DNA from: Actinomycetales bacterium
GTDB taxonomy: Bacteria; Actinomycetota; Actinomycetes; Actinomycetales; Microbacteriaceae
DNA length: 39,763 nt
Assembly (NCBI GenBank): GCA_015655415.1
Contig: JAATFB010000068.1
Location: forward strand, 1 to 39,763
Direction of reading: 5' to 3'
Part shown: positions 1 to 8,845 of the stretch, piece after piece
Layout of the letters: each line of letters begins with the position of its first letter
Numbering within the stretch: position 1 is the first letter of the stretch
Position numbers and translations under genes: made by a program
Notes under the pieces: generated by a model
Told to the model about the DNA's origin: nothing
Database searches by the model: none
The model's input: only the letters and a program-made list of their open reading frames with translations

Positions 1-536
1 AGGTACTGCACGGTGCCCATCACCTGGCCGGTCGCGGTCAGCGGGACCTGGTCGGCGATGCGCGCGATGCCGAAGTCGGTGATCTTGACCCGGCCCTCGG
101 GGGTCATCAGCAGGTTGCCCGGCTTGATGTCGCGATGCACCAGGCCGGCCTGGTGCGCGGCGTGCAGCGCCGAGGCCGTCTGGGCCACGATGTCGAGCAC
201 CTTGTCGGTGGAGAGGGTGTGCTCGCGCTCCAGGATGCTCGACAGCGCCTCGCCGGGCACGAGCTCCATCACGAGGTACGCGCTGCCGTCCTCCTCCCCG
301 TAGTCGAAGACGTTGGCGATGCCCTCGTGGTTGACGAGGGCGGCGTGGCGCGCCTCCGAGCGGAACCGCTCAAGGAACGTGGGGTCGCCGAGGTACTCGT
401 CCTTCAGGATCTTGATGGCGACCTGGCGTCCGATGACGAGGTCGGTGGCCTGCCACACCTCGCCCATGCCGCCGACTGCGATCCGCGACTGGAGTTCGTA
501 ACGTCCGCCGAACGTGAGCCCTGCCGTGGGTCTCAT
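1..536 (-). CDS. pknA: Serine/threonine protein kinase PknA, N-terminal part (cut by window edge)
   Basis: Hanks-type Ser/Thr kinase that phosphorylates cell-wall and division proteins in actinobacteria. The 178 codons present cover the N-terminal two thirds of the kinase domain. They include a glycine-rich loop ([10 protein letters not shown], about residues 19-28), the ATP-binding lysine in VAIKIL (K42), the catalytic loop [11 protein letters not shown] (D136) and the Mg-binding DFG at 154-156. The reading frame continues past base 1, so the activation segment, any transmembrane helix and the C-terminus are outside the window. The ATG at 536 shares ATGA with the pbpA stop, which fixes the start and implies translational coupling. 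Being directly downstream of pbpA identifies it as pknA rather than pknB by the conserved actinobacterial gene order. Confidence 0.93.
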   Translation of the reverse strand, partial: MRPTAGLTFGGRYELQSRIAVGGMGEVWQATDLVIGRQVAIKILKDEYLGDPTFLERFRSEARHAALVNHEGIANVFDYGEEDGSAYLVMELVPGEALSSILEREHTLSTDKVLDIVAQTASALHAAHQAGLVHRDIKPGNLLMTPEGRVKITDFGIARIADQVPLTATGQVMGTVQY

Positions 537-1984
537 TTGCCAAGCACCGCCTCTAGTACCTTCTTCGCGATCGGAGCGGCGACGGAGTTGCCGTTTCCAC
601 TCTGACCCAGTCCGCCGCCATTGTCGACCACCACCGCGATGGCGAACTGAGGATCATCCTCCGGAGCGAAGCCGGTGAACCATAGCGTGTACGGGTCGTC
701 ACTGCCGTTCTGCGCGGTCCCGGTCTTACCGCCGACCTTGACCCCGTCTATTCTTGCATTGCTCGCGACGCCCTCAGAGACGTCCCGCACCATGGTGTGC
801 GCGATGTCCTGGGCGGTCTTCTCGCTCGTCGCGCGGCCGAGCGGTGTCGGCGTGAACTGGTCGCGAGCCTGCAGGTCGGGGGTGAGGACGGACTCCACGA
901 GGTTCGGCCTCATCACCGTGCCGCCCGTGCTGATGGCGGCGGAGTTCATCGCCATCTGCAGGGCGGTGGCGCGGTCGTCCTTCTGCCCGAACCCGCTCAT
1001 GGCCACCTCGTCGAGGCTGTCGTATCCCGGGTAGGTGCTCGCCGCAGTGCGCATCGGCACGAGGAGACGCTGATTGAAGCCGTACCTCTGCGCCTGCGTC
1101 TTGATGGCGTTCGAGCCCACCTTCATCGCCAGCTCCGCGTAGGGGATGTTGCACGAGAGGATGAGCGCGGTCTCCAGCGAGACCGTCGCGCCCGGGCCGC
1201 ACGTGGTGTGCGAGTCGTTGTAGACCGTCGTGTCCGTTCCCGGCAACGTCAGGCTCGCCGGATTGGGCAGCTGCGAGTCGAGGGTGTAGTCCCCGCTCTC
1301 CAGCGCGGCGGAGAGCACCACCGGCTTGAAGGTGGATCCGGGCGGATTCGTCTCGTCGATGGCCTTGTTGATCAGCGGATCGCCCGGAGCGTCTAGGAGC
1401 TGCTTGTACGTGGCATCCACCTGCTTCACGTCGTGCACGGCGAGGACGTTCGGGTCGAAGTCCGGCTTGGACACCATCGCCAGGATCCGGCCGGTCTTCG
1501 GCTGCAGGACGACGACGGCGCCCCGCTGAGACCCCAGCGCGTCGTACGCCGCCTTCTGCGCCACCGGATCGATCGTGAGCTCCACCGAGTTGCCCTGCGG
1601 ATGCTTGCCCGTGACGAGATTCTGCAGCTGGTCGATGAAGTCATCGTTGGAGGTGCCGCTGAGCTCGCTGTTCATGGCGCCCTCGATGCCGGTGGGCGCG
1701 CCGCTGATCGGGAAGAACCCGGTCACCGAGGAGTACAGCCGCCCCTGCGGGTACTGGCGTTGGTAGTTGTAGGCGTCCTTGCTGGGCACGGACTGGGCGA
1801 TCGGCTGGCCGGCCACCAGGATCGAGCCCCGCTGCACCTGGTAGCTGTCGTAGAGGGTGCGTGAGTTGCGGGCATCCGCGTTCAGCGTGTCGGTCACGCC
1901 GACCTGGATGACGGAGGTCGACACGAACAGCGCCAGGAACATGCAGAGCACGACGATGCTGACGCGTTTGATCTCACGGTTCAC
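533..1984 (-). CDS. pbpA: Penicillin-binding protein PbpA (class B transpeptidase)
   Basis: Membrane-anchored D,D-transpeptidase that crosslinks peptidoglycan at the septum or growth zone. The 483 residues start with one hydrophobic anchor (about 8-29). The penicillin-binding domain holds all three active-site motifs: STFK (S217 nucleophile, K220), SCN (277-279) and KTGT (from K420). The start codon is GTG, 6 nt after the rodA stop, and the stop overlaps pknA by 4 nt. Size and organisation match mycobacterial PbpA, which lacks a PASTA tail. It is the partner of the SEDS polymerase encoded just upstream; pairing of class B PBPs with SEDS proteins is established for the family. Confidence 0.95.
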   Translation of the reverse strand: MNREIKRVSIVVLCMFLALFVSTSVIQVGVTDTLNADARNSRTLYDSYQVQRGSILVAGQPIAQSVPSKDAYNYQRQYPQGRLYSSVTGFFPISGAPTGIEGAMNSELSGTSNDDFIDQLQNLVTGKHPQGNSVELTIDPVAQKAAYDALGSQRGAVVVLQPKTGRILAMVSKPDFDPNVLAVHDVKQVDATYKQLLDAPGDPLINKAIDETNPPGSTFKPVVLSAALESGDYTLDSQLPNPASLTLPGTDTTVYNDSHTTCGPGATVSLETALILSCNIPYAELAMKVGSNAIKTQAQRYGFNQRLLVPMRTAASTYPGYDSLDEVAMSGFGQKDDRATALQMAMNSAAISTGGTVMRPNLVESVLTPDLQARDQFTPTPLGRATSEKTAQDIAHTMVRDVSEGVASNARIDGVKVGGKTGTAQNGSDDPYTLWFTGFAPEDDPQFAIAVVVDNGGGLGQSGNGNSVAAPIAKKVLEAVLGK

Positions 1985-1990
1985 GGGTCG

Positions 1991-3388
1991 TCACACCACC
2001 AGCCGGGGTTGGTTGCGCACGGTGTCGGTGAGCCGCAGCAGCAGCGCGGCGATGATCCAGTTGGCGACCAGCGACGAGCCGCCCGCGGCGAGGAACGGGG
2101 TGGTGAGCCCGGTGAGCGGGATCACGCGTGTGATGCCGCCGATCACGATGAACACCTGCAGCGCCACGGTGAAGGCGAGGCCCACCCCGAGCAGCTTGCC
2201 GAAGTCGTCCTGACCGGCGAAGCCGACGCGGAAGCCGCGCGAGACGAACAGCAGGTAGAGGCACAGGATGGCGAAGATCCCGATGAGGCCCAGCTCCTCA
2301 CCGAGGCTGGCGACGATGTAGTCGCTCTCGGCGAGCGGGGTGACGGTCGGCCGACCCTGCCCGAGACCGGTGCCGAGGAGGCCGCCGTGCGCGAGCCCGA
2401 ACAGCCCCTGGACGAGCTGGTAGCTTCCGCCCGTGGCGTTGTAGACGTGGTCGCTGAACGGGTCCAGCCAGTTCTCGAAGCGGTCCTGCACGTAGCCGAG
2501 GATGCGACTGGCGATCAGAGCCCCCCCGACGAACAGGACGAGCCCGATCACCACCCAGCCGACCCGCGCGGTCGCCACGTAGATCATCACGAGGAAGAGG
2601 CCGAAGTACAGCAGACCGGTGCCGAGATCGCGCTGGAACACGATCACGGCCATCGAGAGGCCCCAGAGCACGAGGATCGGGCCCAGGTCGCGCAGCCGCG
2701 GGAACCGGATTCCGAGGACCTTCCTTCCCACCATCGACAGCGAGTCGCGGGCCTGCACCAGATAGCCGGCGAAGAAGACGGCCAGCGCGATCTTGGCGAT
2801 CTCCCCGGGCTGGAAGCTGAACGGCCCGATGCCGATCCACACCCGTGCGCCGTTCACCTGCCTGCCGATGATCGGCAGCATGGGGAGGACGAGCAGCACC
2901 AGCGCGCCGAACCCGAAGACGTAGGTGTAGCGCTGCAGCACCCGGTGATTGCGGATGAGGAGGATGACCGCGATCGCACACACGACGGCGATCGCCGTCC
3001 AGACGATCTGCCGTACCGCCGCGGAGTCCCACCCGGCGTCGTGGCGAGCGATGTCGATTCGATAGATCTCGGCGATGCCGATGCCGTTGAGCACGGTGGC
3101 GATGGGAAGCACGAAAGGGTCGGCATCCGGGGCCACGTAGCGCATCACGATGTGCATCGCCACGACCAGCGCCGACAGGCCGGCGCCGAGGAGCACGAGC
3201 GTGAAGTCGAGATGCCCGATGGCGCCGAGCTCCACCAGCACGACGGCCGCCGCGTTGATGGCGCAGGCGAAGACCAGCAGACCCAGCTCGAGGTTGCGCA
3301 GCTTCTTGGGCAGACGGATGCGGCGCACCGGTGCCGAAGGGGCGCCGGTGCGGGAGGCGAGCGGCGTCGAGCTAGTCGGAGCTGTCAT
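1991..3388 (-). CDS. rodA: SEDS-family peptidoglycan glycosyltransferase RodA/FtsW
   Basis: Polytopic membrane protein of the shape, elongation, division and sporulation family, which polymerises lipid II into glycan strands. The 465 residues have a charged cytoplasmic N-terminus (about 1-32), then many hydrophobic helices through the whole length. Family-typical segments include FQPGEIAKIALAVFFAGYL and the GTGLGQGRP-containing extracellular loop. The first 17 nt overlap the end of pstP, and the gene ends 6 nt before pbpA, so both are made from the same message. Position between pstP and pbpA is the conserved actinobacterial order and supports rodA over a division-cluster ftsW. FtsW-like activity cannot be excluded from sequence alone. 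Confidence 0.94.
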   Translation of the reverse strand: MTAPTSSTPLASRTGAPSAPVRRIRLPKKLRNLELGLLVFACAINAAAVVLVELGAIGHLDFTLVLLGAGLSALVVAMHIVMRYVAPDADPFVLPIATVLNGIGIAEIYRIDIARHDAGWDSAAVRQIVWTAIAVVCAIAVILLIRNHRVLQRYTYVFGFGALVLLVLPMLPIIGRQVNGARVWIGIGPFSFQPGEIAKIALAVFFAGYLVQARDSLSMVGRKVLGIRFPRLRDLGPILVLWGLSMAVIVFQRDLGTGLLYFGLFLVMIYVATARVGWVVIGLVLFVGGALIASRILGYVQDRFENWLDPFSDHVYNATGGSYQLVQGLFGLAHGGLLGTGLGQGRPTVTPLAESDYIVASLGEELGLIGIFAILCLYLLFVSRGFRVGFAGQDDFGKLLGVGLAFTVALQVFIVIGGITRVIPLTGLTTPFLAAGGSSLVANWIIAALLLRLTDTVRNQPRLVV

Positions 3389-4616
3389 CGGCGAGCTGTC
3401 TCACGATGCGTCGGGCGTCGTCGAGCGACGACGCGTTGATGGTGCCCTCGACCTGCTGCCGCTCATAGGCGCTGAGCTCGTCGACCGGGATGTCGGTGCG
3501 CGTGTAGACGTGCGAGAGCGAGATCGGGCCCAGGCTCTGCTGAACGCCCTGGAAGACGGCGACCCGGCCGTCGGACTCGCCCACGTAGTAGCGCGACTGC
3601 GTCCACTCGTAGCCCAGGATGGCGGCCAGCGCGATCGCGACGACGAGCAGGAGGCCGCTAAGCGTCCAGGTGAGCTTGCGGCGGCGCGCTCGCCGCTGGT
3701 CCTCCTCGATCAGCTCGTCGAGATAGTCGTCGGTCTGGGGCTCGAAGTGCGTCGGCCCGGTGGCCGGACGCGCCGGGTGGAGGCGCAGCGTTGGCAGCCG
3801 CAGCGCCCGGGTGTGCGAGGCGTGCTCCTGGTCGAACTGCATCGGCGCGGCGGCCGAGCCGACGGTCACCGGCTCTTGCGCACCGTCGGCGGGACGATCG
3901 ATGTCGACGACGACGACCGTCACGTTGTCCGGCGCGCCCGCGTCGAGGCTGGCGCGCACGAGCCGGTCCGCTGCGGCCTTCGGGGACTCGACGTTGGCGA
4001 GGATGCCGGCGATCAGGTCGTGCTTGACCACGCCGCTGAGCCCGTCGGAGCAGATCAGCCACCGGTCGCCCGGCAGGGTCTCGGCGGTCCAGGTGTCGAT
4101 CTCGGGCGAGGAGTCGACGTCGCCCAGCACGCGCATGAGCACCGATCGGCGCGGGTGGGTGAGCGCCTCCTCCTCGGTGATGCGCCCCGTGTCGACGAGG
4201 CGCTGCACGAACGTGTGATCGGTGGTGACCTGCTTCAGCGCCCCGTCGCGCAGCAGGTAGATCCGGGAGTCGCCGATGTGGGCCAGCGCGACCTTCCCGT
4301 CCACACGGATGAGTGCGCTGACGGTCGTGCCCATGCCGGTGAGCTCCGGGTGCTCGAACACCGTCTCGGAGAGCAGGCCGTTGGCCGCCAGGAACGCGGA
4401 CTGCAGGGCGACCTGGGCGTCCTCCGCCGTGGGATAGTCGTGGTCGATCTCCTTGATGCGGTTCGTCGCGATCGCAGAGGCCACGTCCCCCCCGGCGTGG
4501 CCGCCCATGCCGTCCGCCACCAGGAAGAGCGAGGAGCCCGCGTAGCCGGAGTCCTGGTTGTTCGAGCGCACCTTTCCGACATGCGAGACCGCCGCCGCCC
4601 GGATGGAGGTCACCAT
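3372..4616 (-). CDS. pstP: PP2C-type Ser/Thr protein phosphatase PstP
   Basis: Metal-dependent phosphatase that reverses the PknA/PknB phosphorylations. The 414 residues hold an N-terminal PPM domain (about 4-240) with metal-binding and active-site motifs in order: NNQDS (19-23), VADGMGGHAGG (D35), GDSRIYLLRDG (115-125), SDGLSGVV (190-197) and the terminal APDNVTVVVVD (228-238). After an acidic linker, one transmembrane helix (about 315-336) leads to a short extracellular tail. This matches the membrane-tethered layout of mycobacterial PstP, with a shorter tail. The ATG is 3 nt after the fhaB stop. The gene end overlaps the rodA start by 17 nt. Confidence 0.96.
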   Translation of the reverse strand: MVTSIRAAAVSHVGKVRSNNQDSGYAGSSLFLVADGMGGHAGGDVASAIATNRIKEIDHDYPTAEDAQVALQSAFLAANGLLSETVFEHPELTGMGTTVSALIRVDGKVALAHIGDSRIYLLRDGALKQVTTDHTFVQRLVDTGRITEEEALTHPRRSVLMRVLGDVDSSPEIDTWTAETLPGDRWLICSDGLSGVVKHDLIAGILANVESPKAAADRLVRASLDAGAPDNVTVVVVDIDRPADGAQEPVTVGSAAAPMQFDQEHASHTRALRLPTLRLHPARPATGPTHFEPQTDDYLDELIEEDQRRARRRKLTWTLSGLLLVVAIALAAILGYEWTQSRYYVGESDGRVAVFQGVQQSLGPISLSHVYTRTDIPVDELSAYERQQVEGTINASSLDDARRIVRQLADDSSD

Positions 4617-4619
4617 GGG

Positions 4620-5249
4620 CTACCGCCGCAGCTCGAAGGTCGTCGTGCCGATCTTGATGGGAGCGTCGAGGGGAACCTGGGTCGGGACGGTCACCCGCTG
4701 GCCGTCGAGGAACGTGCCGTTGGTGGAGTCCAGGTCCTGGATCATCCACTCGTTGTTCCACAGCATGAGCCGGGCGTGATGCGTCGAGGTGTACTCGTCG
4801 CGGATGACCAGGCCCGAGTCGCCGGAGCGGCCGATCGTGATCGGCTCGTTGACGAGCGGGATCTCCGTCCCCCGTCGCGGGCCCGAGGTGATGACGAGCC
4901 GGTGCGCGGTGAGGACGGTGGCCATCGGGCGGTTCGGAAACGAGCCTGCGGGCTCGCCCGGCACTGGCCGTGCGGCGGGACGTTCGATCGGGCCGGTGAT
5001 GGGGCGGGCCAGCCCGGCGAGCGGATGCTCGGCGGTGGAGATGGTGCCGGCGGCCGCGGCCGGCGCGGGGGCGGGTCGCGCGGCGGCGGCGCTGGCGAAC
5101 GGGTTGCCGGCGGCATCCGACTGCAGCTTGCGCACGCGTTGGCCGAAGAGGTCGCTGCGCAGCGCATAGACGATGGCGAACACGAAGAGCCACAGCAGGA
5201 GGAGGAACCCGATGCGCAGCACCAGGAGGGTGAGGGTGCTGACCGTCAT
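4620..5249 (-). CDS. fhaB: FHA-domain membrane protein FhaB (FipA-like)
   Basis: Phosphothreonine-reading adaptor of the cell-wall kinase operon. The 209 residues begin with one transmembrane helix (about 5-29), then an Ala/Pro-rich linker (about 50-105). A C-terminal FHA domain (about 138-205) contains the usual IGRSGDSGLVIRD, STHHARL and DLDSTNGTFLDGQ signatures, so the Arg, Ser, His and Asn positions of the phosphopeptide pocket are present. Its start overlaps the end of fhaA by 4 nt and its stop lies 3 nt before pstP. In mycobacteria this protein links PknA/PstP signalling to the divisome. That role is inferred here from synteny. Confidence 0.94.
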   Translation of the reverse strand: MTVSTLTLLVLRIGFLLLLWLFVFAIVYALRSDLFGQRVRKLQSDAAGNPFASAAAARPAPAPAAAAGTISTAEHPLAGLARPITGPIERPAARPVPGEPAGSFPNRPMATVLTAHRLVITSGPRRGTEIPLVNEPITIGRSGDSGLVIRDEYTSTHHARLMLWNNEWMIQDLDSTNGTFLDGQRVTVPTQVPLDAPIKIGTTTFELRR

Positions 5250-5986
5250 CGATCCCAGAACCCGTCGATGTCGTGCCGCCGCGTGACCCCGTCGGGCTCC
5301 CGGATGCGGGGAGCCCGAGCCGACGCCTGCGGCAGGATCCGGAACACGATGCGCGTCCTGCCGATGGTGATCACCGAGTCGGGCTCCAGCACGGCCTTCT
5401 TGACCGGTTGTCCGTTGAGCTGAGTCCCGTTCGTGGACCCCAGGTCGCGCAGCTGCGCGTGCGATCCGTCCCAGGAGATCTCGACGTGCTTGCGTGAGGT
5501 CCCGCTGTCGTCGACGGTGATGTCCGCCTCGCGGCCGCGGCCCACGACGGTGCGGGAGCCGGTGAGCGGGTACCGCTTGCCGCCGACGTCGAGCACCGGC
5601 ACCCAGGCGACCTCGCCCTTCACGTTCTGCGACTCCACCTGCAGGATGCCGGTGGAGAGCGACTCGTCCGGACGCATGTCGATGGAGATGCCGCCGGCGA
5701 ACTGGTAGTGCTGCCTGCGCGCGTGCTGCTGCACGAAGTCGGTCAGCTCGTCGGTGAGCGCCGGACCCATGGCACGCATCCGCTTGTAGTCGCTCGGAGC
5801 GAGCAGCAGCGTGAAGTCGTTGGGGGCGAGGACGCGGTCGCGTGTGACGACGGCGGCCTTCGTGTCGAGCTCCCGCCGCAGCGCGCTGGTCAGCTCGACG
5901 GGCTGCAGACCGGACCGGAAGGTCTTCGCGAAGGCGCCGTTGACGGCACGTTCGAGGCCTTTCTCGAAGTTGTCCAGAATGCCCAC
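5246..5986 (-). CDS. fhaA: FHA-domain protein FhaA (DUF3662 + FHA)
   Basis: First gene of the operon and a cytoplasmic phosphothreonine adaptor. With a GTG start at 5986 the product has 246 residues: an N-terminal DUF3662 domain beginning GILDNFEKGLERAVNG and a C-terminal FHA domain with TVVGRGREADITV, SRKHVEI and LGSTNGTQLNG. The GTG is chosen because a GGGAG ribosome site lies 4 nt upstream (5991-5995) and a TAACAT -10 element lies about 32 nt upstream. The frame is open back to 6262, but that extension is low-complexity Arg/Pro/Gly sequence and crosses the promoter. Mycobacterial FhaA has a long central linker that is missing here, so this is a compact form. Confidence 0.93.
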   Translation of the reverse strand: MGILDNFEKGLERAVNGAFAKTFRSGLQPVELTSALRRELDTKAAVVTRDRVLAPNDFTLLLAPSDYKRMRAMGPALTDELTDFVQQHARRQHYQFAGGISIDMRPDESLSTGILQVESQNVKGEVAWVPVLDVGGKRYPLTGSRTVVGRGREADITVDDSGTSRKHVEISWDGSHAQLRDLGSTNGTQLNGQPVKKAVLEPDSVITIGRTRIVFRILPQASARAPRIREPDGVTRRHDIDGFWDR

Positions 5987-6017
5987 AGGTCTCCCGATCC
6001 GCCCCACGACTAGATGC

Positions 6018-6023
6018 ATGTTA
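6018..6023 (-). promoter_or_regulatory. -10 element of the fhaA-pknA operon
   Basis: TAACAT read on the minus strand, a good TANNNT -10. The start point would fall near 6011, giving a leader of about 24 nt that contains the GGGAG ribosome site of fhaA. No convincing -35 is visible. Confidence 0.6.
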
Positions 6024-6142
6024 GCCGTAGACCGTGTGAAGGTCCCCCGCCCGCCCCGTCGCGCCGCCGTCCCGGTCCGCTCCCGCCCGGTCCCGTCCGC
6101 CCGCCCGGTCCGCTCCCGTCCGTCCGCCGCTTTCCCCCGCGA

Positions 6143-6199
6143 CTTACCATCCGCGCCGAGACTTACGCCCTGGCGGGCAGTCGCTGCGTGGATGGTAAG
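6143..6199. repeat. Inverted repeat CTTACCATCC / GGATGGTAAG
   Basis: Perfect 10-bp arms at 6143-6152 and 6190-6199 with a 37-nt spacer. Pairing continues outward in part, GCG against CGC after one mismatch, and then CCCCC against GGGGG. It lies upstream of both the fhaA operon and tRNA-Leu, so it could be a regulator site or a cruciform. Confidence 0.6.
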
Positions 6200-6224
6200 C
6201 CGCAAGGGGGCGGGAGCGCGCGGC

Positions 6225-6256
6225 GGGGCGGGGACGGTGGGAGGGGCGGGGCGGGG
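6225..6256 (+). other. G-quadruplex-forming motif
   Basis: Five runs of four guanines at 6225-6228, 6230-6233, 6243-6246, 6248-6251 and 6253-6256, separated by 1, 9, 1 and 1 nt, plus a GGG run inside the 9-nt spacer. This fits the usual four-tract definition on the + strand. It ends 65 bp before tRNA-Leu. Confidence 0.6.
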
Positions 6257-6321
6257 CGGCATGGCGCGGCCGGCAGCCGCATGCTAATCTCGCTTGGTCG
6301 GTCCGGGGTCGGGCCGACGAC

Positions 6322-6405
6322 GCGCGAGTGGCGGAATAGGCAGACGCGCACGGTTCAGGTCCGTGTGCCCGTGAGGGCGTGGGGGTTCAACTCCCCCCTC
6401 GCGCA
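6322..6405 (+). tRNA. tRNA-Leu (anticodon CAG)
   Basis: Class II tRNA folded by eye. Acceptor stem GCGCGAG pairs with CTCGCGC (6398-6404). Anticodon stem CACGG/CCGTG encloses the loop TTCAGGT with anticodon CAG at 6356-6358. The long variable arm is GCCC-GTGA-GGGC. The T arm is GGGGG-TTCAACT-CCCCC. The discriminator base is A, as expected for leucine. CCA is not encoded. It reads CUG, the dominant leucine codon in this GC-rich genome. Confidence 0.97.
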
Positions 6406-6825
6406 CAGAGTGAGAACGGCCCCTGATCTGGGGCATGTCTTCCGGTGAAGGGTCGTCCTCCATCGAGATGCTTGAAAGCGCCGAGTGAACGCGGCTTCGG
6501 ACGCCTCAGCACGAGCGGCCGCGCCTCGACGAGATCCTCGACGCCCTCACCGGCCCATGATCTGTGAGGCCATCGCGTTCGGGCCGCATGGATCGGGTCC
6601 CGGGCAGGGTTCGGATCGGGCGTTCAGCCCGAAGAGGCGTCAGCAGTGAGGCCCGACTGCTCGGCGACGTCGGTGGCCTCATGGGATACCGCTTCGCCCC
6701 CGAGCGATAGGACGTGCCGGCTCTCCGGCCTTCCCCGCCGGGAACGTCGAAAGCCGCAACGGGCTCCGGGGGACGTGGCCGGGATTTCGCCTCCGGCTTC
6801 CCCGCCGCGCCGTAGGCTTCCTCGG
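6406..6825. other. Intergenic region between tRNA-Leu and kup
   Basis: Stretch of 420 bp with a short hairpin after the tRNA and the kup promoter at its right end. I see no convincing gene. A short phrase ending near 6559 (LDEILDALTGP then stop) looks protein-like and might be a decayed gene end, but it has no start and no recognisable partner. Confidence 0.5.
6419..6434 (+). terminator. Possible terminator hairpin after tRNA-Leu
   Basis: GCCCC, a 6-nt loop TGATCT, and GGGGC, starting 14 nt after the tRNA. There is no clear T-tract, as is common in high-GC actinobacteria. Confidence 0.4.
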
Positions 6826-6828
6826 GTG
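6813..6828 (+). promoter_or_regulatory. Leaderless -10 element of kup
   Basis: TAGGCT at 6813-6818, then 7 nt, then the GTG start at 6826. Transcription would begin at or next to the start codon. No Shine-Dalgarno sequence is present. Confidence 0.55.
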
Positions 6829-8745
6829 AGCCATCCCGCCGCCCCGTCCGCCGCCCGCACCGCCCGCCTCGCGCTCGTGGTCGGCGCGCTCGGCGTGGTC
6901 TTCGGGGACATCGGCACGAGCCCGATCTACACGATCCAGACCGTGTTCAACCCCGGCGATCCGTACCCGGTGCGGCTGACCACCGGGAACCTCTACGGCG
7001 TCGTGTCGCTGATCGTCTGGTCGGTGGTCCTGATCGTGACGGTCACCTACGTGCTGCTGGCGATGCGGGCCGACAACCACGGAGAGGGCGGCATCATGGC
7101 GCTGCTGACGCTGCTGCGTCGTCACGCGTCGAGAAGACGCTCCCGGGTCATCGCCGTGCTGTCCGGTCTGGGCGTGCTCGGCGCGGCTCTCTTCCTCGGC
7201 GACAGCATGATCACGCCGGCGATCTCGGTGCTCTCCGCCGTCGAGGGGCTCAAGACCATCAACGCCGGGCTCTCCAGCTGGATCGTGCCGATCACCGCCG
7301 TGATCATCGTCGTGCTCTTTCTGGTGCAGCGTCTGGGCACCAGCGCGGTGGGCCGGCTGTTCGGGCCGGTGATGATCCTGTGGTTCACCGCGATAGGGGT
7401 CTGCGGCATCTGGGGCATCACCGGCGACCCGCGCATTCTGCTCGCCCTGTCGCCCACGTATGCCGTCGGATTCCTCGTCGGACATTTCCAAGTGGCCTTC
7501 TTCGCGCTCGCGGCCGTGGTCCTGGCGGTCACCGGTGCGGAGGCGCTCTACGCGGACATGGGGCATTTCGGGCGCCGCCCGATCTCCGTGGCCTGGCTGT
7601 TCTTCGTCTTCCCGGCGTGCGCGCTCAATTACCTGGGACAGGGCGCCCTGATCCTGCACGGCCGCGCGAACGTGTCGGCGCCGTTCTTCCTGCTCGTTCC
7701 GCAGTGGGGACGGATCCCCCTGGTCGTGCTCGCCACCGTCGCCACGGTCATCGCCTCGCAGGCCGTGATCTCCGGCGCGTTCTCGGTCGCCGCACAGGCA
7801 GGTCAGCTCGGCTACCTCCCGCGGTTGCGGGTGCTGCACACCTCATCGTCTGCACACGGCCAGATCTACGTTCCGTGGATCAACTGGCTGTTGCTGGTCT
7901 CCGTTCTCACCCTCGTCTTCGCCTTCCGGAGCTCGGCGGCGCTCGCCTTCGCCTTCGGCATGGCGGTGACCGGGACGATCACGATCACCACGATCCTGTT
8001 CTTCTACCTCGCCCACCTCACCTGGCGGACCCCCGCATGGCTCCTGTGGAGCGGGGCCACCGTCCTGCTGGCGATCGACCTGCTGTTCGTGGCCGCGAAC
8101 CTGACCAAGCTCGTGCACGGCGCCTGGCTTCCGCTGGCCATCGCGCTGTCGGCCTTCACGGTCATGACGACCTGGAGCCGCGGGCGTGAGCTGATCGGTG
8201 CCCGCCGGGCGCGAGTTGAGGGCTCGCTGCTCGATTTCGTCAACGGCCTGGGCACCAACCCCGACCTGCTGGCCCGGGTGCCGGGCACGGCGATCTTCCT
8301 CAATCGCGGTGGCGAGACCGCACCGCTGGCGCTGCGCGCGAACGTGGAGCACAACCACGTGCGGCACGAGCAGGTCGTCATCGTCTCCGTCGAGATCGAC
8401 ACCCTGCCGAGGGTCGCCGCCGCGCAGCGGTTCCTCTTCGACAGCCTAGGGGACCCCGGCGACGGCATCACCCACATCACGGTGCGCTTCGGGTACACCG
8501 AGAAGCCGGACATACCCGCAGTGCTGCGCTCGCTCACGACCGAGCAGTCCGAGGGCCGGCTCGACCTGGACGGTGCGACCTACTTCCTCTCCAAGCTCGA
8601 GATCCGCGAGGGCGACGAACCGGGGATGGCGCGCTGGCGGAAGCGCCTGTACCTCGCGGCCTCCCACATCAACACCGACGCCAGCGACCACTTCGCGCTG
8701 CCGCGCGGCCAGGTCATCGTGATGGGCTCGCAGATCGAGCTGTAG
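6826..8745 (+). CDS. kup: Low-affinity potassium transport protein Kup
   Basis: KUP/HAK/KT-family K+ uptake permease, probably a K+/H+ symporter. With the GTG start at 6826 it has 639 residues, close to the 622 of E. coli Kup. The family hallmark GVVFGDIGTSPIYT is near the N-terminus, followed by about a dozen hydrophobic helices and a roughly 180-residue cytoplasmic C-terminal domain that contains the NRGGETAPLAL segment and ends in VIVMGSQIEL. The frame is open back to about 6646, but the added sequence is Arg/Pro-rich and crosses the TAGGCT promoter element, so the internal GTG is preferred. It is monocistronic: the next gene begins 138 bp later with its own promoter. Confidence 0.93.
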   Translation: MSHPAAPSAARTARLALVVGALGVVFGDIGTSPIYTIQTVFNPGDPYPVRLTTGNLYGVVSLIVWSVVLIVTVTYVLLAMRADNHGEGGIMALLTLLRRHASRRRSRVIAVLSGLGVLGAALFLGDSMITPAISVLSAVEGLKTINAGLSSWIVPITAVIIVVLFLVQRLGTSAVGRLFGPVMILWFTAIGVCGIWGITGDPRILLALSPTYAVGFLVGHFQVAFFALAAVVLAVTGAEALYADMGHFGRRPISVAWLFFVFPACALNYLGQGALILHGRANVSAPFFLLVPQWGRIPLVVLATVATVIASQAVISGAFSVAAQAGQLGYLPRLRVLHTSSSAHGQIYVPWINWLLLVSVLTLVFAFRSSAALAFAFGMAVTGTITITTILFFYLAHLTWRTPAWLLWSGATVLLAIDLLFVAANLTKLVHGAWLPLAIALSAFTVMTTWSRGRELIGARRARVEGSLLDFVNGLGTNPDLLARVPGTAIFLNRGGETAPLALRANVEHNHVRHEQVVIVSVEIDTLPRVAAAQRFLFDSLGDPGDGITHITVRFGYTEKPDIPAVLRSLTTEQSEGRLDLDGATYFLSKLEIREGDEPGMARWRKRLYLAASHINTDASDHFALPRGQVIVMGSQIEL

Positions 8746-8747
8746 CC

Positions 8748-8766
8748 GGCAGGGCGCTCGCCTGCC
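8748..8766 (+). terminator. Hairpin after kup
   Basis: GGCAGG and CCTGCC arms around a 7-nt loop, directly after the kup stop. It is a candidate intrinsic terminator without a T-tract. Confidence 0.4.
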
Positions 8767-8845
8767 CGCAGCGGTCGCAGGCACGACATCCCACGGCGTC
8801 CGGCCCACGGTTGCCGACCCTCGCCGGATCGATTCGGGCCCGGTC

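Larger units (their letters stand above)
5987..6321. other. Intergenic region between fhaA and tRNA-Leu
   Basis: A gene-free stretch of 335 bp. From fhaA outwards it holds the operon promoter, a pyrimidine-rich tract on the + strand (about 6043-6140) with a 15-bp direct repeat (6071-6085 and 6104-6118), an inverted repeat (6143-6152 / 6190-6199), and a G-rich tract on the + strand (about 6200-6260). The C-rich and G-rich flanks are arranged around the inverted repeat, so the whole region could form a large cruciform. No protein-coding signal is visible. Confidence 0.6.

Noticed and set aside
5987..6262. N-terminal extension of FhaA
   Set aside because: Low-complexity sequence that crosses a -10 element; the GTG at 5986 has a good ribosome site and matches the family start.
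6490..6562. Possible gene remnant (LDEILDALTGP)
   Set aside because: Too short, no start codon with a ribosome site and no recognisable family.
6406..6825. c-di-AMP or other riboswitch upstream of kup
   Set aside because: The TAGGCT element 7 nt before the GTG suggests a leaderless message, and no riboswitch core is seen.
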